Made by a program: the position numbers and the translations under genes. A model generated the notes under the pieces. It had not been told where the DNA came from, ran no database searches, and worked only from the letters and a program-made list of their open reading frames with translations. Positions 1 through 6,122 of a stretch of DNA of 7,544 nucleotides are shown in pieces; the stretch's first letter is position 1; every line of letters starts with the position of its first letter. The DNA is from Candidatus Methanoplasma sp. (GTDB lineage Archaea > Thermoplasmatota > Thermoplasmata > Methanomassiliicoccales > Methanomethylophilaceae). Where the stretch lies: positions 1 to 7,544 of the forward strand of contig JAISVN010000074.1 of assembly GCA_031271555.1 (NCBI GenBank), in the 5' to 3' direction.

Positions 1-868
1 AATGGCGTTTGGAGGATGTTCTCAATGCGGTTTTCGAACGCATGTCCGGCTCCCATGCGGGGAGGTCTTCTATGACGAACAGCCGCCTTAATGCATTCAG
101 GTATGTGCTGACGGTCTTATCTGAATTTATATCGCTGTGTTCATCCCCTGAAACATCATCCAGTATAGTTTTCAGTTTTGCCATTGTAGACACGTTGCGT
201 GCAAGGGACACCATGAGCTTATGGACTTTATTCGGATCCTTCTCGACTCCGTCCACCAGCGAAATATCGGTATTCATAACCGCATTCACGTAATTGCGTG
301 CGTGGCGCAAGGCGGACGTGCCGATCTCGCCTACCGAAGCTGGCCATCCGCCCCTTACGAGTGCGAATGCGAGTTTGTCCAGCGTAAGATCGGATCTCCC
401 GCTTATGCCACTGCTGTTTTCAAAAAGCGTTCCCAATGAGACTTGGCCGTTGGATTCCGATGACTCGAACAGAGTCATCGGCCGCATGAGCATCCTTGAG
501 ATCCGTCCGGTGCCTGTATGCATGGTGGCGTTGTCTGCGGGTACGGATGAACCTGTAAGTATGAACTGCCCCGGCATTCCGCGTCTGTCTACAGCAAAAC
601 GAACGCCGTCCCAAAGTATCGGTGCGGTTTGCCATTCGTCTATCAGACGCGGCGCTTCTCCATCCAGCAGAATAGATGGTTTCGTATCGAGGATCCTTGA
701 ATACTGTTTTCTCTTATCGGTATCCTGAAGATATATCGCACTGGATGCCTGTTCTTCCGCCGTCCTCGTCTTTCCGCACCATTTCGGACCTTCTATCAGA
801 ACTGCGCCGGATGATTCGAGATTGAGTTTCAATTCCTGATCGACTATTCTGCTCAGATATTTTCCCAC
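1..868 (-). CDS. AAA_14/DUF4143 family ATPase, 3' part cut off by the window edge
   Basis: The minus strand is open without a stop from about base 990 to base 1; with the start chosen here, 289 codons are visible. The product is a predicted P-loop ATPase of unknown cellular role. Seen: Walker A GPKWCGKT (residues 27-34); Walker B LIDEWQ (75-80, D77/E78); a sensor-like LTGSS (104-108); then the family's arginine-rich GRISRMLMRPMTLFES stretch. The last visible part (about 260-289) enters the DUF4143-type region. Family members are usually about 400 residues, so roughly 110-130 C-terminal residues probably lie outside. The start is taken at GTG 868-866, giving MGKYLSRIVD, which fits the usual short lead before the P-loop. 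The ATG at 900-898 is in another frame and stops after 15 codons. A TATA-like box about 25 bases upstream of the GTG suggests a leaderless mRNA, and a double repeat lies behind it. The family is common as scattered single genes in archaea and gut bacteria; function is not established. Family call is firm, start less so. Confidence 0.88.
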   Translation of the reverse strand, partial: MGKYLSRIVDQELKLNLESSGAVLIEGPKWCGKTRTAEEQASSAIYLQDTDKRKQYSRILDTKPSILLDGEAPRLIDEWQTAPILWDGVRFAVDRRGMPGQFILTGSSVPADNATMHTGTGRISRMLMRPMTLFESSESNGQVSLGTLFENSSGISGRSDLTLDKLAFALVRGGWPASVGEIGTSALRHARNYVNAVMNTDISLVDGVEKDPNKVHKLMVSLARNVSTMAKLKTILDDVSGDEHSDINSDKTVSTYLNALRRLFVIEDLPAWEPDMRSKTALRTSSKRH

Positions 869-887
869 GATTCTGGGATCGTCGTTC

Positions 888-897
888 GATATATTAA
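888..897 (-). promoter_or_regulatory. TATA-like box for the DUF4143 ATPase gene
   Basis: Read on the minus strand the sequence is TTAATATATC. Its centre (about 893) is 25 bases before the proposed GTG start at 868, which is the archaeal TATA-to-start-site distance. Transcription would then begin at or next to the start codon, giving a leaderless mRNA. This agrees with the absence of a clear Shine-Dalgarno match before the GTG. The call rests on spacing and AT-richness only. Confidence 0.45.
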
Positions 898-921
898 CAT
901 ATTTGAAATTTTTGTACTGTA

Positions 922-961
922 TTACGGTTTTTGGCCGTGTTTTGTTACGGTTTTTGGCCGT
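922..961. repeat. Two identical 17-bp direct repeats, probable double operator
   Basis: TTACGGTTTTTGGCCGT occurs identically at 922-938 and 945-961, a period of 23 bp (about two helical turns). Each copy is itself a small inverted repeat (ACGG...CCGT around a 7-base centre). The pair lies just upstream of the TATA-like box of the minus-strand ATPase gene, the expected place for a regulator or activator site, so the regulated gene is most likely that ATPase. The leuS gene starts 236 bases away on the other side and is a less likely target. The repeats are plain in the sequence; the operator role is an inference. Confidence 0.65.
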
Positions 962-970
962 ATGTAAGCA

Positions 971-1196
971 TTGAACTCTGAATCGGACCAATTGGCAAAA
1001 ATTCGAGCCCGTGAGCTTATTGAACTTCCCGAGGTGACTTTACTCCTAAAGGGCACTGTTAATTTGGCGGATCGTTCTCGCGGAGCAAATATCCACGCTC
1101 AGCCGTCACTTACAAATTATGGTCTTATGAAGACCTCGCACGGAATATTATTTAATGGACGGACATATTAGAGCGTAAAAACGGCTGAGTGCTCAG
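971..1196. other. Intergenic region upstream of leuS with small inverted repeats
   Basis: No convincing gene is seen here. A 66-codon TTG-started open frame (971-1171, plus) has no recognisable domain and no Shine-Dalgarno match. Inverted repeats seen: GGTCTT-ATG-AAGACC at 1121-1135; CTCAGCCGT (1098-1106) with ACGGCTGAG (1181-1189), extendable by a G-T and a C-G pair; ACGCTC (1095-1100) with GAGCGT (1171-1176), which competes with the previous pairing; and CTGAG-TG-CTCAG (1185-1196), which ends at the base before the leuS ATG. No tRNA cloverleaf could be built. Confidence 0.5.
1144..1155 (+). promoter_or_regulatory. Candidate TATA-like box for leuS
   Basis: AATATTATTTAA is the most AT-rich stretch upstream of leuS. 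A start site about 25 bases downstream would fall near 1175 and leave a leader of about 22 bases before the ATG at 1197. A second weaker candidate is CATATTA at 1164-1170, which would give an almost leaderless transcript. No strong Shine-Dalgarno match lies before the leuS ATG; GGCTGAG at 1183-1189 is only a poor one. Confidence 0.3.
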
Positions 1197-4073
1197 ATGT
1201 CTTACGATTACGGCGAAATGGAAAGGAAGTGGCAAAAGAAATGGTCAGACAGTAAGCTGGACCATGCGGAAAGAGACGCTGAGAAACCGAAGTTCATGAT
1301 GATCTTCGCATACCCCGGGGTCACCGGATTCCTTCATGTAGGACATCTCAGAGGTTACACGTACACCGACGCCATCGGCAGATACAAGCGCATGACCGGA
1401 TACAACGTGCTTTTCCCGGTCGGTACCCACGCAACAGGGAACGGAGCCATAACTCTGGCATCGAAGGTCGCCAACAACGATCTGGATTTCATAGACTACC
1501 TTGTAAGGAACGGATGCCCGAGGGAGAAACTCGATGATCTCAAAGACCCGATGAAGGTCGTGGATTACTTCAACACCGTATATGTTAACGATTATTGGAA
1601 AAGGTTCGGGTTCCTTGCCGACTGGAGGAGGTTCACATGCACCTTGTATCCCGATTACGGCAAGTTCATACAGTGGCAGTTCAGGAAACTGAACGACCTC
1701 GGTCTGCTCATTCAGAAACCGTACTATTCGCCGACCTGCCCGGTGCACGGACCTGTAGCGGTCGATGCTTCCGAGACGGACATATCCAAAGGCGGGAATG
1801 CGGAAGTCCAGGAATACACCCTTTTGAAATTCAAACACGGGAACGAATATCTTATCGCAGCCACCCTGAGGCCCGAGACCGTATACGGCCAGGTATGTTT
1901 CTGGGTGAATCCTGATGTCGAATACACAAGGATAAAGAAAGGCAGCGAGACATGGATAGTGTCCAAGCCCGCAGCCGAGAAACTGCAGCTGCAAAAAGAC
2001 GGCATAACTATGCTTGAGCCCATATCCGGAAGGGATATGATCGGCTGGACATGCGAAGCCCCGATGATACACCGCGAGATACCCGTGTTCCCTGCAACGT
2101 TCTCCGACCCGAACGTAGGGAGCGGACTCGTCACATCCGTTCCTTCCGACGCACCTGATGACTGGATCTCGCTGGATGCATTGAAGAATGATCCATCGAT
2201 GGCAGAGGAATACGGCCTTTCGAGATCCCTGGTGGATTCTGTGGAGCCCATCTCGATAATAACGATCGAGGGTTACGGCGACTTCCCTGCGAAGGACATC
2301 ATAGAGAGGATGGGAATAAAGGAACCCGGAGACCCAAGGCTGGATGAGGCCAAGAAGCAGGTATACAAGGACGGATACCACATAGGCCGCATGAAGGATA
2401 CCAGCGGTCCGTTCTCGGGCATGAGGGTGGAAGAGGCCAAAGAGAAGATGAAGCAGGCCATGCTGGACTCGGGAGAGGCGGAGATATTCTACGACCTTAC
2501 CGAAGAGGTCGTCTGCAGATGCGGCAGGCCCGTGAACGTAAAAAGGATCGACGACCAGTGGTTCATAGACTACGGCAACGAGGAACTTACCGAAAGGACG
2601 GACAAGCACTGCTACGACATGGACATGAACCCTCCGGAATTTTACGAGAACGTTCATGCAACATTGAGATGGTTCAGGGAGCGCGCCTGCGTAAGGCAGG
2701 GCAACTGGCTCGGCACAAGGTTCCCGTTCGATGACAAGTGGATAATAGAGGCCATATCGGACTCAACCTTGTATCCTTTGTATTACATAATATCACTTTA
2801 CGCCAATGACGGCAGGATATCTCCGGACAACATGACCGAGGAGTTCTTTGATCATGTGGTGCTCGGAAAGGGGGATGCGAAGAAAGTTTCGGAGAACACA
2901 AAGGTGCCCGAAAGCATCCTGGCGAGCATCAGGTCGGATGTGGAATACTGGTACCCTCTGGACATGAACCTCGGAGGCAAAGAGCACATGACCGTGCACT
3001 TCCCTGTGTTCCTCTTCAACCACCGTGCGATACTCCCGGATTCCATGCAGCCGAAAGGCATCCTCGTAAATTGGTACATAACAGGGAAGAAAGAGAAGAT
3101 CGCAAAATCCAAAGGCGGCGCACAGCCCATACCCGGAGCGGTGGAACAGTTCGGAGTGGACGGCATGAGGCTGTATTACGCACACATCGCGTCCATGTTC
3201 GTTGATGTCGAGTGGAGCGAAGACAATGTCATGACGTACCGTCAAAGGCTTGACAGGATAATGGGCACAGTCGAAGAACTGCTGTCCGGCGGCGATGCGA
3301 AGGAGGCATCGGAGATAGATGACTGGCTGATGTCCAGATTCAACGGCCACCTGATGTCTGTGAGAAAAGCCATGGAGAAGTACGACCTCAGGCAGATGGC
3401 GACCGCGGTTTACTTCGAAATGCTGAACGACCTGAAATGGTACGGAAGAAGAGGAGGGAACAACAAAGAGACCGTTTCGGAAGCTCTGCGCATATGGATT
3501 TCATGCATGGCGCCCATAACGCCGCATGTGGCGGAGGAGATGTGGAGCCTTGTGGGATTCGACGGTCTTGTATCCTCTGCGCAGCTTCCGGAGCCCGGGC
3601 CCGTATCCGGATCCGCAGAGTACGGAGAAACCCTGATCAGAGACGTGATGACGGATGTGCAGCAGATCAAGAAGGTCACTGCATCCGATGCAAAGAAGAT
3701 AGTCCTGTACACCTCGCCTTCATGGAAGACTGCAGTCATGAGGATAGGTCTGGAAATGGCAGATAACGGCACACTGGACATCCCGACCCTTACGAAGAAG
3801 TGCATGGCGGATGAAGAGATGAGGAAGAACGGGAAAGCGGTGTCGGAATTCGTCAAGAAGGTCGTGACGGATCTCACAAGGTCGTCCCTGGATTCCAAGA
3901 GGGATATGATGGGCGTCGACGAATACTCTCTGCTGGCATCGGCAAAGGATTTCCTAAGCGAAGACATGAATGCTGAAGTGATCGTATTCTCCGCAGATGA
4001 CAAGGATGCTTACGACCCGCAGAACAAATCAAGGGCTGCTGTCCCGGGAAGGCCTGCGATATATCTGGAGTAA
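1197..4073 (+). CDS. leuS: Leucyl-tRNA synthetase, archaeal/eukaryotic type
   Basis: A class Ia aminoacyl-tRNA synthetase that activates leucine with ATP and loads it onto tRNA-Leu in the cytoplasm. The 958 residues fit the archaeal family (about 930-970). Seen in order: Rossmann signature HVGH (47-50) after the FAYPG segment; CP1 editing insertion with the threonine-rich TLRPETVYG (223-231) and SVPSDAPDD (314-322), where D322 aligns with the editing aspartate; DQWFIDYG and WIIEAISDST of the catalytic core; the KMSKS-loop equivalent KIAKS (634-638); an anticodon-binding helical domain with APITPHVAEEMW; and an archaeal C-terminal domain ending PGRPAIYLE, which resembles the known archaeal C-terminus that contacts the tRNA. 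Similarity to archaeal enzymes is end to end, so the gene is complete. The loop variant is unusual: M and the first S of KMSKS are replaced by I and A, though both lysines and the last serine remain. The ATG at 1197 gives MSYDYGEMERKW, the expected N-terminal helix. It stands alone on this strand and converges on the DUF234 ATPase gene. Confidence 0.97.
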   Translation: MSYDYGEMERKWQKKWSDSKLDHAERDAEKPKFMMIFAYPGVTGFLHVGHLRGYTYTDAIGRYKRMTGYNVLFPVGTHATGNGAITLASKVANNDLDFIDYLVRNGCPREKLDDLKDPMKVVDYFNTVYVNDYWKRFGFLADWRRFTCTLYPDYGKFIQWQFRKLNDLGLLIQKPYYSPTCPVHGPVAVDASETDISKGGNAEVQEYTLLKFKHGNEYLIAATLRPETVYGQVCFWVNPDVEYTRIKKGSETWIVSKPAAEKLQLQKDGITMLEPISGRDMIGWTCEAPMIHREIPVFPATFSDPNVGSGLVTSVPSDAPDDWISLDALKNDPSMAEEYGLSRSLVDSVEPISIITIEGYGDFPAKDIIERMGIKEPGDPRLDEAKKQVYKDGYHIGRMKDTSGPFSGMRVEEAKEKMKQAMLDSGEAEIFYDLTEEVVCRCGRPVNVKRIDDQWFIDYGNEELTERTDKHCYDMDMNPPEFYENVHATLRWFRERACVRQGNWLGTRFPFDDKWIIEAISDSTLYPLYYIISLYANDGRISPDNMTEEFFDHVVLGKGDAKKVSENTKVPESILASIRSDVEYWYPLDMNLGGKEHMTVHFPVFLFNHRAILPDSMQPKGILVNWYITGKKEKIAKSKGGAQPIPGAVEQFGVDGMRLYYAHIASMFVDVEWSEDNVMTYRQRLDRIMGTVEELLSGGDAKEASEIDDWLMSRFNGHLMSVRKAMEKYDLRQMATAVYFEMLNDLKWYGRRGGNNKETVSEALRIWISCMAPITPHVAEEMWSLVGFDGLVSSAQLPEPGPVSGSAEYGETLIRDVMTDVQQIKKVTASDAKKIVLYTSPSWKTAVMRIGLEMADNGTLDIPTLTKKCMADEEMRKNGKAVSEFVKKVVTDLTRSSLDSKRDMMGVDEYSLLASAKDFLSEDMNAEVIVFSADDKDAYDPQNKSRAAVPGRPAIYLE

Positions 4074-4090
4074 ATCAGTTATAGATTCGT

Positions 4091-5488
4091 TCAGGATTTG
4101 AACATACTATCTACATCAACAATAGTGACATCGCCACGTTCAGCCTCATCCATCACTGCCTTTGTGAAACCGGTCTTTGAGAATAGGTAGAGGAAGTATC
4201 TTTCATATCCGGACAATTCTTTGTATGTTGAGACTTTATCTTTCAGACTGTTCAGAACATCAATGCCTACAGGAGAGTTCGTCCATTTATATTCACCAAG
4301 AAGCAGTATGGTGCCATCGGTTGCTCCCAGGTCGACTTCCAACCCTTTAGCCCACACCTTGCCGATCTGTTTTGCAATGAACGGCAACTCCCGTTTCGAA
4401 TTCATTTTTCTGATGTACTCTATGCATAGCTCTTCGAAACACAGAGAGGTATAGTCGGTGTTTATACTTTCAATGATCTCATTCATCAGCAGGTTCATGT
4501 CCCCCGCTTCTACGTCATCTTTGTTGGGATAGACGTACCTATACCAGAAACGGAAGAACTTGTCTGATATCTTGTACAGCCCTCTCTGCACATTTGCACT
4601 TTTCTTTATTGCGTCCAATATGCTGTTTTCTTTGCTGATGAGGCCCAGATCTATCAGGTTTTTAAGATAGACATTTACCTTCGAGGCATTGATCTGCGTT
4701 TTTTTACTGATCTCATTCAGCTTCGTATTGCCCAAAGCGATGGCGGAGATGATGGTATTATATGTGGATGTTTCTCGGAGTTCCTGCTTAAGCATGAATT
4801 CTGCCTCGTTGTACAGGATGGTCTCGCGTGAAAATATGTTCCGTTTTATGTTTTCCTCCAGACCTAATTCTGAAGAGAACTGCTTGAGATAGAATGGTAT
4901 GCCGCCGAGTATCGCATATGCAACGATCTTTTCTTTTAACGTATAGTCAGGAAAGAACTGCATTGCCTCTTCGAATGCCAATTCTCTCATTTTGAATATT
5001 GCTGTGGCCCTCCCATAGAGTGGGTTCTTGCTTCCGAGAACCTCATTCTCTATGAAACTCATCGCACTTCCGCACAGCACTAGCATTATATTCTCATGCG
5101 AAAGATACTCATCCCATATATTCTGCAAGATCGAAGGCACTGCTCGTTTGCCTGTGAAGATGTACTGGAATTCATCTATTATCACCAATTTCTTGCCTTT
5201 GAACTTCAGTTTTCTCAAACCTCTGAAAATGCCCTCCCAGTCATTCAACGATGAAGGTTCCCCGTCGAAACCAAATGAAAGCATCCTTTGTTTGAATCTT
5301 TCTCTCTGCTCACTATCATATGACTCGGTCGCACTGAAGAATAATGCTTCTTTACCTTCTGAGAATTTGCGAAGGAACTCGGTTTTGCCTACACGGCGCC
5401 GTCCATATAAGAACACCAGTTCTGCATTGGCGGAATCATATCTGCTCCCAAACTTTGCCAACTCGTCCGTACGGCCTACGAATACCAT
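4091..5488 (-). CDS. ATPase_2/DUF234 family ATPase with winged helix and PD-(D/E)XK-like C-terminus
   Basis: A 465-residue archaeal STAND-like ATPase of unknown role. Seen: N-terminal FVGRTDEL lead; Walker A GRRRVGKT (29-36); Walker B LVIIDEFQ (101-108, D105/E106); sensor-like VLCGS (137-141); the MREL segment (167-170) typical after the ATPase core; a winged-helix-like stretch about 243-290 (NEISKKTQINASKVNVYLKN); the DUF234 hallmark FFRFWYRYVYPN (311-322); and a C-terminal EVD...GEYKW pattern with D386, E399 and K401, matching the D...ExK metal-site signature of PD-(D/E)XK nuclease folds. Length is usual for the family. ATG 5488 gives the canonical MVFVGR start and sits about 25 bases from a TATA-like box, so the mRNA may be leaderless. 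The coding sequence is more AT-rich than its neighbours (one sampled 60-base row is 43% GC against 60% in a leuS row), which suggests acquisition. It ends 17 bases from the end of leuS in convergent orientation, with no T-rich terminator visible. Nuclease activity is an inference. Confidence 0.93.
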   Translation of the reverse strand: MVFVGRTDELAKFGSRYDSANAELVFLYGRRRVGKTEFLRKFSEGKEALFFSATESYDSEQRERFKQRMLSFGFDGEPSSLNDWEGIFRGLRKLKFKGKKLVIIDEFQYIFTGKRAVPSILQNIWDEYLSHENIMLVLCGSAMSFIENEVLGSKNPLYGRATAIFKMRELAFEEAMQFFPDYTLKEKIVAYAILGGIPFYLKQFSSELGLEENIKRNIFSRETILYNEAEFMLKQELRETSTYNTIISAIALGNTKLNEISKKTQINASKVNVYLKNLIDLGLISKENSILDAIKKSANVQRGLYKISDKFFRFWYRYVYPNKDDVEAGDMNLLMNEIIESINTDYTSLCFEELCIEYIRKMNSKRELPFIAKQIGKVWAKGLEVDLGATDGTILLLGEYKWTNSPVGIDVLNSLKDKVSTYKELSGYERYFLYLFSKTGFTKAVMDEAERGDVTIVDVDSMFKS

Positions 5489-5544
5489 GAATAATGTATA
5501 TAATCACGATTATATAATCATGATTATACGATTTATGGTATTCG
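5479..5544. repeat. 66-bp near-palindrome over the ATPase start and promoter
   Basis: CGAATACCAT (5479-5488) and ATGGTATTCG (5535-5544) are perfect 10-bp inverted repeats. Further in, the arms match again at 14 of 15 positions around a centre at 5513.5; a 4-base length difference lies between the two matched blocks. The left outer arm is the first ten coding bases of the DUF234 ATPase. The right outer arm is therefore a mirrored start, ATG GTA TTC G, that opens an 8-codon frame (MVFEQPLF, 5535-5561) on the plus strand. The structure is direct from the sequence; its origin is unknown. Confidence 0.75.
5499..5528 (-). promoter_or_regulatory. Two overlapping 16-bp palindromes with embedded TATA box
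   Basis: TATAATCACGATTATA (5499-5514, palindromic except at its centre) and TATAATCATGATTATA (5513-5528, a perfect palindrome) overlap by 2 bp, a 14-bp period. Their junction reads TTATATAAT on the minus strand (5517-5509), a TATA-like box centred 25 bases before the ATPase ATG. A protein bound to either palindrome would block TBP, so repression is the natural reading. The junction (GATTATATAATC, 5508-5519) is itself palindromic, so the box could serve both strands. The operator and promoter roles are inferred. Confidence 0.6.
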
Positions 5545-5547
5545 AAC

Positions 5548-5568
5548 AACCTCTATTCTAGAGAGGTT
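5548..5568 (-). other. Small hairpin directly after ubiX
   Basis: AACCTCT (5548-5554) and AGAGGTT (5562-5568) form a perfect 7-bp stem with a 7-base loop, starting at the base after the ubiX stop codon. No T-run follows on the minus strand, so it does not look like a classical intrinsic terminator, and archaeal termination normally uses T-rich tracts. It might protect the 3' end of the fttA-ubiX mRNA. Confidence 0.3.
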
Positions 5569-6111
5569 TCATTCCCATCTTTTGTAAAGGTTATGGTCTA
5601 CTGATACTCTGTCCAAGCACTTCCCTACCGTGAAATTCACCACGTCCTCGACGGATCCTGGATGCGTATAGAACCCAGGATCGGCATCCATTATCGTCAC
5701 TCCGCATCTTGCGAGCTTGAGCTCATTCTCAAGCATTATCGCGCTTTTCGGGGTCTCTCTTACAACAAGTATGACCTTCCTACCTTCCTTGATGCAAACC
5801 GCAACGGCCCTGGATATCAGGGTGTCGGATATCCCGGAAGCGAACTTCGCCACCGAAGATTCGCTGCACGGTGCGACGAACATGCAGTCGTATCTGAAGG
5901 ACCCGGAGGATATGGATGCGAACAGATCGCCGTCGTCCAGAACCCTGTCAGCCAAAGCTTCGACCTGTTCGACGGACATGCCGGTTTCCTGCGGGATTAT
6001 CTTCTTTGCCGTCTCGGATATCACCAATATCTTCTCTCCAGGCAGTTCCTGAAGAAGGCGTATCCCGTATATGCTCCCGGATGCGCCGGTGATAGCTACG
6101 ACAGACCTCAG
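5569..6111 (-). CDS. ubiX: UbiX-type flavin prenyltransferase, apparent CTG start
   Basis: Transfers a dimethylallyl group to FMN to make prenylated FMN, the cofactor of UbiD-family decarboxylases. In archaea one such enzyme serves the modified mevalonate route to isoprenoids; that link is inferred here. With the start at CTG 6111-6109 the protein has 180 residues, normal for the family. Seen: ITGASGSIYG (7-16, flavin-phosphate loop), ISETA (31-35), SGSF (69-72), APCS (80-83), LISRA (98-102), KEGR (108-111), RETP (118-121) and DPGFY (144-148). The position usually held by the last phosphate-binding arginine appears to be K164. The in-frame TGA at 6123-6121 rules out any earlier start, and there is no ATG, GTG or TTG before TTG 6027, which would remove the essential GASG loop. 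GAGGTGAT lies 3 bases before the CTG. It follows fttA with overlapping signals, so the two are co-transcribed. Family call is very sure; the start codon is sure unless there is a base error. Confidence 0.93.
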   Translation of the reverse strand: MRSVVAITGASGSIYGIRLLQELPGEKILVISETAKKIIPQETGMSVEQVEALADRVLDDGDLFASISSGSFRYDCMFVAPCSESSVAKFASGISDTLISRAVAVCIKEGRKVILVVRETPKSAIMLENELKLARCGVTIMDADPGFYTHPGSVEDVVNFTVGKCLDRVSVDHNLYKRWE

Positions 6112-6114
6112 ACT

Positions 6115-6122
6115 ATCACCTC
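6115..6122 (-). promoter_or_regulatory. Strong Shine-Dalgarno site of ubiX within the fttA stop
   Basis: On the minus strand GAGGTGAT reads at 6122-6115, an 8-base match to the complement of the archaeal 16S rRNA tail. It contains the fttA stop TGA (6118-6116) and ends 3 bases before the CTG at 6111; the GGTG core ends 5 bases before it. This decides the ubiX start and indicates translational coupling to fttA. Confidence 0.75.

Noticed and set aside
294..728. Plus-strand open frames over the DUF4143 ATPase, including a 144-codon one
   Set aside because: The minus strand encodes a continuous protein with Walker A and B motifs across the same bases, so these are shadows.
985..1110. A tRNA-like stretch containing ATTCGAGCCC
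   Set aside because: No acceptor stem, D-arm or anticodon arm could be paired around it on either strand.
971..1171. A 66-codon plus-strand open frame starting with TTG
   Set aside because: No Shine-Dalgarno match, no recognisable domain, a rare start codon, and overlap with the probable leuS promoter; most likely chance.
1245..2657. A 470-codon open frame antisense to leuS
   Set aside because: It lies wholly within the clear leuS reading frame; its translation has no recognisable domain. Long antisense frames arise from codon bias in GC-rich genes.
5535..5561. An 8-codon plus-strand mini-gene MVFEQPLF
   Set aside because: Too short to call as a gene without evidence of translation; reported only as part of the mirrored start structure.
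5548..5568. Hairpin after ubiX as an intrinsic terminator
   Set aside because: No T-run follows the stem on the minus strand; kept only as a low-confidence hairpin.
5569..6027. A shorter ubiX starting at TTG 6027
   Set aside because: It would lose the GASG flavin-binding loop, which is encoded intact in the same frame just upstream behind a strong Shine-Dalgarno site.
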